Assembly: GCF_004801295.1 (NCBI RefSeq)
Contig: NZ_SSOC01000005.1
Coordinates: forward strand, 310,001-374,000
Direction of reading: 5' to 3'
Source of the DNA: Pseudothauera nasutitermitis
Lineage (GTDB): Bacteria; Pseudomonadota; Gammaproteobacteria; Burkholderiales; Rhodocyclaceae
DNA: 64,000 nt
The position numbers were made by a program, and so were the translations under genes. A model generated the notes under the pieces. It did no database searches. It was not told the DNA's origin and saw nothing but the letters and a program-made list of their open reading frames with translations. Of this stretch, positions 38,116-46,810 are shown one piece after another; the first letter of the stretch is position 1, and each line of letters starts with the position of its first letter.

Positions 38116-38682
38116 ATGAGCGGCCTGACTTCGAACCTCACCCATCACTTCCTGATCGCCATGCCGGGCATGGCGGATCCCAATTTCGCCCGTACGCTGA
38201 CCTACATCGCCGAGCACACCGACCATGGCGCGCTGGGCGTCATCGTCAATCGCCCCATCGACATGACCCTGGGCGCGCTGTTCGAGCGCATCGAGGTGCC
38301 CCTGGAGGCCGAGGGCTTCGCCAACCAGCCGGTGTATTTCGGCGGCCCGGTGCAGACCGACCGTGGCTTCGTGCTGCACCGCCCGGCGGGCGACTGGCAT
38401 TCCACCCTGAAGGTCGGCGAGGAGGCCGCGCTGACCAGCAGCCGCGACATCCTGCAGGCGCTGGGCAGCCAGGGCCAGCCGGAAGAAGTGCTGGTGGCCC
38501 TGGGCTACGCCGGGTGGACCGCCGGCCAGCTCGAACAGGAGCTCGCCGACAACGCCTGGCTGACCGTGCCGGCCGATCTCGCCATCGTCTTCGACCTGCC
38601 GCCCGAAGAGCGCTTCGCGGCGGCGCTGCAGCGCCTGGGCGTCGATTTCGCCAACCTCAGCGACGTGGCGGGACATGCCTGA
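38116..38682 (+). CDS. yqgE: YqgE/AlgH-family protein (UPF0301)
   Basis: A 188-residue conserved protein. The family pattern is present: [19 protein letters not shown] near the N-terminus and [10 protein letters not shown], then VYFGGPV and [15 protein letters not shown]. The molecular role is not settled. The gene overlaps ruvX by 8 bases, and this order before ruvX-pyrR-pyrB is conserved in many proteobacteria. Confidence 0.92.
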   Translation: MSGLTSNLTHHFLIAMPGMADPNFARTLTYIAEHTDHGALGVIVNRPIDMTLGALFERIEVPLEAEGFANQPVYFGGPVQTDRGFVLHRPAGDWHSTLKVGEEAALTSSRDILQALGSQGQPEEVLVALGYAGWTAGQLEQELADNAWLTVPADLAIVFDLPPEERFAAALQRLGVDFANLSDVAGHA

Positions 38683-39127
38683 GGCTGCGGCCCCCCTGCC
38701 CGCGCGCGGCACCCTGCTGGGATTCGACTTCGGCCTCGCGCGCATCGGCGTGGCCGTCGGCGAACTGGAAACCGGCCAGGCCAGCGCGCTCGCCACCATC
38801 GCCGGGGAAGCCAACCAAGCACGCTTTGCCGCCATCGAAAAGCTGCTCGCCGAATGGCGCCCGGTGGCCCTGGTGGTGGGCATTCCCACCCATCTGGATG
38901 GCAACGCGCACGAACTCACCGCGCGCTGCCGGCGCTTCGCCAACCAGCTCCACGGGCGCTACGGCCTGCCGGTTGCCGAGGTGGATGAACGCCTCAGTTC
39001 GGCCGAGGCCGAGCACGCATTACGCGACGCCGGCGTGCAGCGCTGGCGCGACCGCAAGGCGGCGGTGGATGCCGCCGCCGCCCGCATCCTCCTGCAAAAC
39101 TTCCTGGACGCACGACGCCATGCCTAG
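38675..39127 (+). CDS. ruvX: Holliday junction resolvase-like protein RuvX/YqgF
   Basis: A 150-residue RNase H-fold nuclease. [14 protein letters not shown] (first catalytic Asp), [11 protein letters not shown] and [10 protein letters not shown] with the C-terminal [10 protein letters not shown] match YqgF. In E. coli YqgF takes part in maturation of the 16S rRNA 5' end and is essential. It overlaps both yqgE and pyrR, so translation is probably coupled. Confidence 0.92.
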   Translation: MPEAAAPLPARGTLLGFDFGLARIGVAVGELETGQASALATIAGEANQARFAAIEKLLAEWRPVALVVGIPTHLDGNAHELTARCRRFANQLHGRYGLPVAEVDERLSSAEAEHALRDAGVQRWRDRKAAVDAAAARILLQNFLDARRHA

Positions 39128-39620
39128 TCTTGACGCAGAAACCCTGTGCGCGCAGCTCATCGAACAGATGCGCCCGCAGATCACCGCCGCCACCGCCCTG
39201 GTCGGCATCCACACCGGCGGCGTATGGCTGGCCGAACGCCTGCACGCCGCGCTCGGCCTCAGCCAGCCGCTGGGCGCCATCGACGTGTCCTTCTACCGCG
39301 ACGACTACGGCTCCAAGGGCCTGCACCCGCAGCCGCAGCGCACCGAGATCCCGTTCAACGTGGAAGGCGCGCACGTGATCATCGTCGATGACGTGCTGTA
39401 CACCGGCCGCACCACACGCGCCGCGCTCAACGAACTGTTCGACTTCGGCCGCCCCGCCAAGGTCGAACTGGCCGTGCTGGTCGACCGCGGCGGACGCGAA
39501 CTGCCGATCGCCGCGCGCTACTGCGCCCACACCCTGCCCCAATCCCTGCCCGCCGCGCAGAGCCTGCAGCTCGAACGCGGCGACGGCGGCGCCCTTGCCC
39601 TGAGGTTGATCGATGCGTGA
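39120..39620 (+). CDS. pyrR: Bifunctional pyr regulator / uracil phosphoribosyltransferase PyrR
   Basis: A 166-residue type I phosphoribosyltransferase. The PRPP loop [13 protein letters not shown] (about residue 90) and the substrate region [13 protein letters not shown] are typical PyrR. In Gram-positive bacteria it binds pyr mRNA; in proteobacteria its regulatory role is less certain. The ATG at 39120 overlaps the end of ruvX by 8 bases; the pyrB start overlaps its 3' end by 8 bases. Confidence 0.92.
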   Translation: MPSLDAETLCAQLIEQMRPQITAATALVGIHTGGVWLAERLHAALGLSQPLGAIDVSFYRDDYGSKGLHPQPQRTEIPFNVEGAHVIIVDDVLYTGRTTRAALNELFDFGRPAKVELAVLVDRGGRELPIAARYCAHTLPQSLPAAQSLQLERGDGGALALRLIDA

Positions 39621-40572
39621 CCCCCAACTCAACAAGCGCGGCGAACTGCAGCACCTGCTCACCCTGGACGGCCTGCCGCGCGACATCCTCACCGCCATCC
39701 TGGACACCGCCGCGCCGTTCACCGAGGTGGCCGAACGCGAGGTGAAGAAGCTGCCGCTACTGCGCGGCAAGAGCATCTTCAACCTGTTCTTCGAAAACTC
39801 CACGCGCACCCGCACCACTTTCGAGATCGCCGCCAAGCGCCTGTCTGCCGACGTGGTGAACCTCAACGTGTCCACCAGTTCCACCGCCAAGGGCGAAAGC
39901 CTGCTCGACACGGTGGACAACCTGTGCGCCATGCAGGCCGACATGTTCGTCGTGCGCCACGCCGCCAGCGGCGCGCCGGTGCTGATCGCCCAGCACCTGC
40001 AGGCCACCGGGCGCGAGCACATCCACGTGGTCAATGCCGGCGACGGGCGCCATGCCCACCCCACCCAGGGGCTGCTGGACATGTACACCATCCGCCACTA
40101 CAAGCGCGACTTCACCAACCTGTCGGTGGCCATCGTCGGCGACGTGCTGCACTCGCGCGTGGCGCGCAGCCAGATCGTCGCGCTCAACACCCTGGGCGTG
40201 CCGGACATCCGCGTGATCGGCCCCAAGACCCTGCTGCCCACCGCGCTGGAGGGCCTAGGCGTGCGCGTGTTCCACGACATGCGCGCCGGCCTGAAGGACG
40301 TGGACGTGGTGATGATGCTGCGCCTGCAGAACGAACGCATGAACGGCGCCCTGCTGCCCACCCCGCAGGAGTTCTACAAGGTCTGGGGGCTCACCGCCGA
40401 GAAGCTCGCCCTCGCCAAGCCCGACGCCATCGTCATGCACCCCGGGCCGATGAACCGCGGCGTGGAAATCGACTCCGCGGTGGCCGACGGCGCGCAGGCG
40501 GTGATCCTGCCGCAGGTCACCTTCGGCATCGCCGTACGCATGGCGGTGATGAGCATGCTGGCCGGACAGTAA
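39613..40572 (+). CDS. pyrB: Aspartate carbamoyltransferase catalytic subunit
   Basis: PyrB condenses carbamoyl phosphate and aspartate, the committed step of pyrimidine synthesis. The 319-residue protein has the carbamoyl phosphate motif [13 protein letters not shown] (about residue 57), HPTQGLLD (about residue 150) and [11 protein letters not shown] followed by HPGPMNRG. It lies 13 bases upstream of an inactive-looking dihydroorotase gene, as in Pseudomonas, where both chains form one complex. Confidence 0.96.
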   Translation: MRDPQLNKRGELQHLLTLDGLPRDILTAILDTAAPFTEVAEREVKKLPLLRGKSIFNLFFENSTRTRTTFEIAAKRLSADVVNLNVSTSSTAKGESLLDTVDNLCAMQADMFVVRHAASGAPVLIAQHLQATGREHIHVVNAGDGRHAHPTQGLLDMYTIRHYKRDFTNLSVAIVGDVLHSRVARSQIVALNTLGVPDIRVIGPKTLLPTALEGLGVRVFHDMRAGLKDVDVVMMLRLQNERMNGALLPTPQEFYKVWGLTAEKLALAKPDAIVMHPGPMNRGVEIDSAVADGAQAVILPQVTFGIAVRMAVMSMLAGQ

Positions 40573-40585
40573 GGACAGACCCCCA

Positions 40586-41863
40586 ATGAAGATCCGCATC
40601 GCCAACGGCCGGGTGATCGACCCGGCCAACCAGACCGACGCCGTCACCGACCTGTTCATCGCCGGCGGGCGCATCGTCGCCCACGGCACGGCACCGGACG
40701 GCTTCCAGGCCGAACGCAGCATCGACGCAAGCGGCCTGGTGGTCTGCCCCGGCCTCATCGACGTGGCCGCGCGTCTGCGCGAGCCCGGCTTCGAATACCG
40801 CGCCACGCTGGAATCCGAGATGGAAGCGGCGATGGCCGGCGGCGTCACCAGCCTGGCCATTCCGCCGGACACCGACCCGGCGCTGGACGAACCCGGGCTG
40901 GTGGAAATGCTCTGCTACCGCGCCAAGAAGCTCAACCGCGCGCACATCTACCCGGTGGGCGCGCTCACCATCGGCCTCAAGGGCGAACGCCTGTCGGAGA
41001 TGGCCGAGCTGGTGGAAGCCGGCTGCGTGGCCTTCTCGCAGGCCAACGTGCCCATCGTCGACAACGCCGTGCTGCTGCGCGCGCTGCAGTACGCCGCCAC
41101 CTTCGATTTCCGCGTGTGGCTGCAGCCGCTGGCCCCCTTCCTGTCGCGCGGCGGCTTCGCCCACGACGGCGAGTACGCCGCCCGCCTAGGCCTGCCCGGC
41201 ATCCCGGTGGCGGCCGAGACCGTGGCGCTGTACACCTATCTGCAACTGGCGCAGGCCACCGGCGCGCGCCTGCACATCACCCGCCTGTCCTCGGCGGCCG
41301 GCCTGCGCCTGATCGAGCAGGCGCGCGCCGACGGCATGGACGTGACCTGCGACGTGTCGATCAACCACCTGCACCTGTGCGACCGCGACATCGGCCACTT
41401 CGACGCCAACTGCCACCTGGTGCCGCCGCTGCGCGACGCCCGCGACCGCGACGCACTGCGCACCGCGCTGGCCGACGGGCGCATCAATGCGCTGTGCTCG
41501 GACCACACCCCGGTGGACGACGACGGCAAACAGACCCCGTTCAGCGAATCCGAAACCGGCGCCACCGGCCTGGAACTGCTGCTGCCGCTGACCCTGAAAT
41601 GGGCGCGGGAAACCGGCACCGCGCTGCCGGCGGCGCTGTCGCGCGTCACCGCGGACGCGGCGAAGATCGTCGGCATCACCAAGGCCGGCCATCTGGCGCC
41701 GGGCGCACGCGCGGATATCTGCGTGTTCGATCCGGCCGCCAGTACCCCGGTGAGCCGCCAGACGCTGAAGAGCCAGGGCAAGAACACGCCCTTCCTCGGC
41801 CAGGAACTGCCCGGCCGGGTCGTTCATACCCTGGTGGAAGGTCAGGTGATGTACGGCGGCTGA
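40586..41863 (+). CDS. pyrX: Dihydroorotase-like PyrC' (probably non-catalytic ATCase partner)
   Basis: A 425-residue amidohydrolase-fold protein. The metal motif DxHxHLR of active dihydroorotases is replaced by DVAARLREPG (about residues 59-68), losing both histidines. Later family segments remain (ITRLSSAAGLRLIEQA, CSDHTPVDDDGKQTPF). In Pseudomonas the analogous PyrC' has no dihydroorotase activity but is needed to assemble aspartate carbamoyltransferase. A true pyrC should lie elsewhere in the genome. It ends the yqgE-ruvX-pyrR-pyrB operon. Confidence 0.9.
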   Translation: MKIRIANGRVIDPANQTDAVTDLFIAGGRIVAHGTAPDGFQAERSIDASGLVVCPGLIDVAARLREPGFEYRATLESEMEAAMAGGVTSLAIPPDTDPALDEPGLVEMLCYRAKKLNRAHIYPVGALTIGLKGERLSEMAELVEAGCVAFSQANVPIVDNAVLLRALQYAATFDFRVWLQPLAPFLSRGGFAHDGEYAARLGLPGIPVAAETVALYTYLQLAQATGARLHITRLSSAAGLRLIEQARADGMDVTCDVSINHLHLCDRDIGHFDANCHLVPPLRDARDRDALRTALADGRINALCSDHTPVDDDGKQTPFSESETGATGLELLLPLTLKWARETGTALPAALSRVTADAAKIVGITKAGHLAPGARADICVFDPAASTPVSRQTLKSQGKNTPFLGQELPGRVVHTLVEGQVMYGG

Positions 41864-41884
41864 AGCCGCCACGCAACGCGCCGT

Positions 41885-41900
41885 CCGCCCCGGTGGGCGG
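41885..41900. terminator. Short GC-rich hairpin between converging genes
   Basis: CCGCCC (41885-41890) pairs with GGGCGG (41895-41900) between the converging pyrC' and yggU genes. There is no T run; it may still serve as a stop for both. Confidence 0.35.
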
Positions 41901-41910
41901 CGCGCAGTAT

Positions 41911-42210
41911 TCAGCCGAGACGGCGCAGGCGCAGCAGCGCCTCCTCGTCCAGGCCGTCGATGCGCACGCGCTTGGCGCGGGCACTCTCGCCGCTGACCAG
42001 ACTGACGGCGACGCGCGGCACCTCGCAGAATTCCGCCAGATAGGCACACAGCGCAGCATTGGCCTTGCCGTCGACCGGCGGCGCGGCCAGGCGCAGCTTC
42101 ATCGCCTCGCCATGGGGCCCGGCGAATTCGGTGCGCCGGGCGTTGGGCTGCACGTGCAGGGCCAGCACCACCGCATCGTCGCCCACCTGCTTCAGCCAGG
42201 AATGGCTCAT
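41911..42210 (-). CDS. yggU: DUF167/YggU-family protein
   Basis: A 99-residue small conserved protein. The DUF167 pattern is clear: LHVQPNARRTEFAGPHGEAMKLRLAAPPVDGKANAAL followed by SLVSGESARAKRVRI, written here in two pieces. Its function is unknown. The ATG overlaps the yggT stop, within the yggS-proC-yggT-yggU set. Confidence 0.9.
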   Translation of the reverse strand: MSHSWLKQVGDDAVVLALHVQPNARRTEFAGPHGEAMKLRLAAPPVDGKANAALCAYLAEFCEVPRVAVSLVSGESARAKRVRIDGLDEEALLRLRRLG

Positions 42211-42788
42211 CCGCCGAACAGCAGCGGCGCGAAGGCGCCGCGCAGCCCACCGATCAGCATCAACAGGATCTGCAGCACCAGCAGCAGCGCCAGCGGCGAC
42301 AGGTCCACGTTGGCGACCAGCGGAATCAGCCGGCGGAATGGTCGCAGGAAGGGCTCCGCCAAGCGATGGAACAGCGGCGCGGCCGGCGCGTGCGGGCTCA
42401 CCCAGGACAACACGGCGGAGATGAGCACGATGCCGAACACCAGATAGATGAGCATGCGCACCACGCCCACCAGCCCCCACACCCACAGGCCGAGCAGCAC
42501 GCTGGCGGTATCGCCGCCCAGCGGCATGCCGCGCACGCTCAGTTCGATGAACACCAGCAGGGTCTGCAGCACCCAGGCCGGCAGCAGGCTGGCCAGGTCC
42601 ATGCCGAACAGCCCCGGGATGAAGCGGCGCAGCGGACGCACCAGCCAGTCGGTGGCGGCCAGCACGAACTGGCCGATCTGGTTGTGGAAGGGCACGCGCG
42701 CCCATTGCAGCAGGAAGCGCGCGAGCAGCAGCAGGGTCAGCAGGCCGACCGCGACGTCGAGGATCAACAGCAGGATGTTGCCCAGCAT
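42207..42788 (-). CDS. yggT: YggT-family membrane protein
   Basis: A 193-residue inner-membrane protein with two copies of the YGGT module, each with paired hydrophobic helices. LARFLLQWARVPFHN and a second copy VLSWVSPHAPAAP-LFHRLAEPFLRPFRRLIP show the characteristic pattern. The role is not established; links to osmotic or K+ stress and division have been proposed for the family. It lies 15 bases after proC. Confidence 0.9.
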   Translation of the reverse strand: MLGNILLLILDVAVGLLTLLLLARFLLQWARVPFHNQIGQFVLAATDWLVRPLRRFIPGLFGMDLASLLPAWVLQTLLVFIELSVRGMPLGGDTASVLLGLWVWGLVGVVRMLIYLVFGIVLISAVLSWVSPHAPAAPLFHRLAEPFLRPFRRLIPLVANVDLSPLALLLVLQILLMLIGGLRGAFAPLLFGG

Positions 42789-42803
42789 GGCTCCGTCTCT
42801 CCC

Positions 42804-43622
42804 TCAGTCCTTGCCCAGTTCGGCGCCCAGCTCGCGCCCGCGCGCGGCGGCCGCGCGCGCCGCGGCCACCAGCGCATCGTGCCAGCCGGCGCTCGCCAGG
42901 GTACGCAGCGCAGCCTCGGTGGTGCCGCCCTTGGAGGTCACGCGCTCGCGCAGCACGCTCGCCGGCTCGTCGGCGGCGGCAGCCAGCCTGGCCGCGCCCA
43001 GCGCGGTTTCCACCGCCAGGCGGCGCGCCGTGGCTTCATCGAAGCCGAACTCGCGCCCGGCGGTCTGCAGCGCCTCGATGAAATGGAAGACATAGGCCGG
43101 CCCGCTGCCGGAGATCGCCGTCACCGCATCGATCTGCGCCTCGCTGTCCACCCACACCGTGCCGCCGACCGCCGACAGCACCTGTTCGGCGGCCGCGCGT
43201 CCGGCGGCATCGACCGTGGGATCGGCATACAACCCGGTGATGCCGGCGCCGATCAGTGCCGGGGTGTTGGGCATGGCGCGCACCAGCCGGCGATGCCCGC
43301 CCAGCCAGCGCGACAGGGCATCCAGCCCCAGCCCGGCGGCAATGCTGACCACCAGCTGCGTGCCCAGGCGCCCGACCATCGGCGCCAGCGCGGCCTTCAT
43401 CTGCTGCGGCTTGACCGCCAGCACCAGCACGTCGGCGGCCAGCCATTGTTCATCCGCGCCTTCCACCGCGCGCACGCCGAAACGCTCGGTCAGGCGCGCG
43501 CGGTTGTCGGCCTGCAGGTCGACGACCTGTAGATCGGCGCCGGCAAAACCCTTGTCGGCCAGACCGCCGATCAACGCGGCGGCCATGTTGCCGCCGCCGA
43601 GAAAACTGATTTTCATGCCCAT
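42804..43622 (-). CDS. proC: Pyrroline-5-carboxylate reductase
   Basis: ProC makes proline from pyrroline-5-carboxylate with NAD(P)H. The 272-residue protein has the Rossmann motif FLGGGNMAAALIGGL, VLAVKPQQM, AMPNTPALIGAG and the C-terminal GSGPAYVFHFIEAL and ERVTSKGGTTEAAL signatures. The upstream ATG (43622) was kept because GGAG stands 8 bases before it; a second ATG lies two codons later. It belongs to the conserved yggS-proC-yggT-yggU cluster. Confidence 0.95.
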   Translation of the reverse strand: MGMKISFLGGGNMAAALIGGLADKGFAGADLQVVDLQADNRARLTERFGVRAVEGADEQWLAADVLVLAVKPQQMKAALAPMVGRLGTQLVVSIAAGLGLDALSRWLGGHRRLVRAMPNTPALIGAGITGLYADPTVDAAGRAAAEQVLSAVGGTVWVDSEAQIDAVTAISGSGPAYVFHFIEALQTAGREFGFDEATARRLAVETALGAARLAAAADEPASVLRERVTSKGGTTEAALRTLASAGWHDALVAAARAAAARGRELGAELGKD

Positions 43623-43675
43623 CGTCGTTGCTCCACTAAGGAGTGAGGGTTGAGTGGCGCTGCCGGGAAGGATGC

Positions 43676-44365
43676 TCAGGCCGGGCGCCTCGCGCCGAAG
43701 ATCGCCGTGCCCACGCGCACGATGGTGGCCCCGGCGGCGATCGCCACCTCCAGATCGTGCGACATGCCCATCGACAGGGTATCGAGTTCCAGCCCTTCGC
43801 CGGCCAGGCGCGCGCGCAGCACGCCGAGCACGCCGAAGCGCGCGGCCAGCAGCGCAGCATCATCGGTCGGTTCGGGAATGCACATCAGTCCGCGCAGCCG
43901 CAGGCGCGGCAGCGCGGCCACCGTGTGGGCGAGCGCGACGGCCTCTTCCGGCGCCACACCGCTCTTGCTGTCCTCGCCGCTCACGTTGACCTGGATGCAC
44001 ACGTTGAGCGGCGGCCGATGCACGTCGCGCTGGGCGGACAGGCGCTCGGCGATCTTCAGCCGGTCGATGCTGTGTACCCAGTCGAAGCACTGCGCCACCG
44101 GGCGCGTCTTGTTACTCTGCAGCGGGCCGATGAAGTGCCATTCCAGCCCCAGTCCGGCCAGCTCCTCGGCCTTGGCGCAGCCTTCCTGCACGTAGTTCTC
44201 GCCGAACGCGCGCTGGCCGGCGGCGGCCGCTTCGCGCACGGCCGCCGCCGGCCAGGTCTTGCTCACCGCCAGCAGGGCAACCTCTTCCGCTCCCCGCCCG
44301 CAGGCCCGCGCGGCCGCATGGATGCGTGCGTTCACGGCTTGCAAGTTGGTGGAGATTGATGTCAT
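43676..44365 (-). CDS. yggS: Pyridoxal phosphate homeostasis protein YggS
   Basis: A 229-residue PLP-binding TIM-barrel protein (COG0325). The PLP lysine is in LLAVSKTWPA (about residue 35), with FGENYVQE, WHFIGPLQSNKTRP, MGMSHDLEVAI and RVGTAIFG. YggS controls the free PLP pool and amino-acid balance. The ATG at 44363-44365 begins MTSISTNLQ. It is transcribed away from pilT, an arrangement seen in many beta- and gammaproteobacteria. Confidence 0.94.
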   Translation of the reverse strand: MTSISTNLQAVNARIHAAARACGRGAEEVALLAVSKTWPAAAVREAAAAGQRAFGENYVQEGCAKAEELAGLGLEWHFIGPLQSNKTRPVAQCFDWVHSIDRLKIAERLSAQRDVHRPPLNVCIQVNVSGEDSKSGVAPEEAVALAHTVAALPRLRLRGLMCIPEPTDDAALLAARFGVLGVLRARLAGEGLELDTLSMGMSHDLEVAIAAGATIVRVGTAIFGARRPA

Positions 44366-44402
44366 ATAGCGCCTGCCTTGGCCGCCGGAATGAGGCCGCC
44401 AG

Positions 44403-44411
44403 AGTATAGCA
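44403..44411 (-). promoter_or_regulatory. Extended -10 promoter element for yggS
   Basis: On the minus strand the bases read TGCTATACT, an extended -10 (TGn plus a 5/6 hexamer). Transcription would start near 44397, about 30 bases before the yggS ATG. No -35 is visible in the GC-rich DNA upstream. Confidence 0.45.
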
Positions 44412-44467
44412 CCGGGCCGCGCACGGCCCGGGCCGCCCGCCCCCGCCGCCAGAGCCCCGAGCCGCGC

Positions 44468-45508
44468 ATGGACATCACCGAACTGCTGGCCTTCTCGGTC
44501 AAGAACTCCGCCTCCGACCTCCATCTTTCCGCCGGCCTGCCGCCGATGATCCGCGTGCATGGCGACGTGCGCCGCATCAACCTGCCGCCGATGGAGCACA
44601 AGGACGTACACGCGATGGTGTACGACATCATGAACGACGCCCAGCGCAAGCAGTTCGAGGAAACGCTGGAGTGCGACTTCTCCTTCGCGGTGCCCAACCT
44701 GGCACGCTTCCGGGTCAACGCGTTCAACCAGAACCGCGGCGCGGGCGCGGTGTTCCGTACCATTCCGTCCAAGGTGCTGACCCTCGAACAGCTCAACTGT
44801 CCGAAGATCTTCAAGGAGATCGCCGACCAGCCGCGCGGCATCGTGCTGGTCACCGGGCCGACCGGCTCGGGCAAATCCACCACGCTGGCGGCGATGGTCG
44901 ATTACGTCAATGAAAACGAATACGGTCACATCCTCACCGTCGAGGACCCGATCGAATTCGTGCATGAATCCAAGCGCTGCCTGATCAACCAGCGCGAGGT
45001 ACACCGCGACACCATGTCCTTCTCCAACGCGCTGCGCGCCGCGCTGCGCGAGGATCCGGACGTGATCCTGGTGGGCGAGATGCGCGACCTGGAAACCATC
45101 CGCCTGGCGCTCACCGCCGCCGAGACCGGCCACCTGGTGTTCGGCACCCTGCACACCTCGTCGGCGGCCAAGACCATCGACCGCATCGTGGACGTCTTCC
45201 CGGCGGCCGAGAAGGACATGGTGCGCGCGATGCTCTCCGAATCGCTGCGCGCGGTGATCTCGCAGACCCTGCTGAAGACCAAGGACGGCTCCGGCCGCGT
45301 GGCGGCACACGAGATCATGATCGGCACCCCGGCCATCCGCAACCTGATCCGCGAGAACAAGATCGCCCAGATGTACTCGGCCATCCAGACCGGCCAGAAC
45401 GTCGGCATGCAGACGCTGGACCAGTGTCTGGCCGATCTGGTACGGCGCAACATCGTCTCCGCGGCGGAAGCCAAGGTGCGCGCGCAGAACAAGGACAGCT
45501 TCATGTAA
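44468..45508 (+). CDS. pilT: Type IV pilus retraction ATPase PilT
   Basis: PilT is the hexameric motor that depolymerises pili for twitching and DNA uptake. The 346-residue protein has the N-terminal PAS-like domain (SASDLHLSAGLPPMIRVHG), Walker A GPTGSGKST (about residue 135), the Asp-box ILTVEDPIEFVH, Walker B VILVGEMRD, and the His-box HLVFGTLHTSSA. The ATG at 44468 gives the usual start (MDITELLAFSVKN). pilU follows after a palindromic repeat that starts on the last base of the pilT stop codon. Confidence 0.97.
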   Translation: MDITELLAFSVKNSASDLHLSAGLPPMIRVHGDVRRINLPPMEHKDVHAMVYDIMNDAQRKQFEETLECDFSFAVPNLARFRVNAFNQNRGAGAVFRTIPSKVLTLEQLNCPKIFKEIADQPRGIVLVTGPTGSGKSTTLAAMVDYVNENEYGHILTVEDPIEFVHESKRCLINQREVHRDTMSFSNALRAALREDPDVILVGEMRDLETIRLALTAAETGHLVFGTLHTSSAAKTIDRIVDVFPAAEKDMVRAMLSESLRAVISQTLLKTKDGSGRVAAHEIMIGTPAIRNLIRENKIAQMYSAIQTGQNVGMQTLDQCLADLVRRNIVSAAEAKVRAQNKDSFM

Positions 45509-45563
45509 GAGCCTCCTGTCTACGATTTTTCATGGACCCATGAAAAGATCGCACACAGGCTCT
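45508..45563. repeat. Core-less copy of element 1 outer arms
   Basis: A 28-base left arm (45508-45535) and a 26-base right arm (45538-45563) form an imperfect hairpin with a 2-base centre. The right arm, read on the minus strand, begins AGAGCCTGTG and ends GATCTTTTCATGG, closely matching the outer arms of element 1 (8809-8840). As there, the left arm begins on the last A of a TAA stop codon. It probably acts as a terminator between pilT and pilU. Confidence 0.75.
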
Positions 45564-45634
45564 AAGTCGGCCGGCCGGGAAGCCGGCACGACCCCCGACC
45601 AATCCGCCGGAAACCCCGGCCGGAGGAAGGCACG

Positions 45635-46768
45635 ATGGAACGCGACCAGGCACTCAAATTCATGCACGACCTGCTGCGGCTGATGCTGCAGAAGAAGGGC
45701 TCCGACCTGTTCATCACTTCGGGGTTTCCGCCGGCGATCAAGATCGACGGCAAGATCGTCCCCCAGTCCAACCAAGCGCTCTCGCCGCAGCACACCGCCG
45801 AACTGGCGCGCGCGATCATGAGCGACCGGCAGGCCGCCGAGTTCGAATCCACCAAGGAATGCAACTTCGCCATCTCGCCGGCGGGCATCGGCCGCTTCCG
45901 CGCCAATGCCTACATCCAGCAGGGGCGCGTCGGCCTGGTGCTGCGCACCATCGCCCAGCAGATTCCCACCTTCGACGATCTCGGCCTGCCCGCGGTGCTG
46001 CGCGACATCGCCATGGCCAAGCGCGGGCTGGTGATCTTCGTCGGCGGCACCGGCACCGGCAAGACCACCTCGCTGGCCGCCATGGTGGATTACCGCAACG
46101 AGCACTCCTACGGCCACATCATCACGGTCGAGGATCCCATCGAATACGTGCACACGCACAAGAACTGCATCGTTTCGCAGCGCGAGATCGGCATCGACAC
46201 CGACTCCTGGGAACTGGCGCTGAAGAACACCCTGCGCCAGGCGCCCGACGTGATCCTGATGGGCGAGATCCGCGACCGCGAAACCATGGACTACGCCATC
46301 GCCTTCGCCGAGACCGGCCACCTGTGCCTGGCCACGCTGCACGCCAACAGCGCCAACCAGGCACTCGACCGCATCATCAACTTCTTCCCGGAAGACCGCC
46401 GCCAGCAACTGCTGATGGACCTGTCGCTGAACCTGCGCGCGCTGATCTCGCAGCGCCTGCTGCCGATGAAGGAGCGCAAGGGCCGGGTGCCGGCGGTGGA
46501 AGTGCTGCTCAACTCGCCGCTGATCGCCGACCTGATCTTCAAGGGCGAGGTGCCGGGCATCAAGGACGTGATGAAGCGCTCGCGCGAACTGGGCATGCAG
46601 ACCTTCGACCAGAGCCTGTTCGACCTCTACGAGGCCGACCTGATCACCTACGAGGACGCACTGCGCAACGCCGACTCGATCAACGACCTGCGCCTGCACA
46701 TCAAGCTCAACAGCCAGCACGGCGAGCGCGACCTGCAGTCCGGCATCCAGCACCTGGACATCGTCTGA
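45635..46768 (+). CDS. pilU: PilT-like pilus motor ATPase PilU
   Basis: A 377-residue PilT paralogue that assists retraction under load. Motifs: GSDLFITSGFPPAIKIDGKI, Walker A GGTGTGKTT (about residue 133), the Asp-box TVEDPIEYVH, Walker B VILMGEIRDRE, and HLCLATLHANSANQALDR. The C-terminal part (KDVMKRSRELGMQTFDQSLFDLY) is the PilU-type extension. The ATG at 45635 has GGAGGAAGG just upstream. Confidence 0.96.
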   Translation: MERDQALKFMHDLLRLMLQKKGSDLFITSGFPPAIKIDGKIVPQSNQALSPQHTAELARAIMSDRQAAEFESTKECNFAISPAGIGRFRANAYIQQGRVGLVLRTIAQQIPTFDDLGLPAVLRDIAMAKRGLVIFVGGTGTGKTTSLAAMVDYRNEHSYGHIITVEDPIEYVHTHKNCIVSQREIGIDTDSWELALKNTLRQAPDVILMGEIRDRETMDYAIAFAETGHLCLATLHANSANQALDRIINFFPEDRRQQLLMDLSLNLRALISQRLLPMKERKGRVPAVEVLLNSPLIADLIFKGEVPGIKDVMKRSRELGMQTFDQSLFDLYEADLITYEDALRNADSINDLRLHIKLNSQHGERDLQSGIQHLDIV

Positions 46769-46770
46769 GC

Positions 46771-46799
46771 GCCTGCCCGCGATCTTTGCGCAGGCAGGC
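46771..46799 (+). terminator. Hairpin after pilU, possible decayed repeat
   Basis: GCCTGCC (46771-46777) pairs with GGCAGGC (46793-46799). The left side reads GCCTGCCCGCGATCTTT, resembling the element 1 arm segment GCCTGTTCCCGATCTTTT. It may be a decayed arm now used as a terminator. Confidence 0.4.
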
Positions 46800-46810
46800 T
46801 CCGGGCCGCC

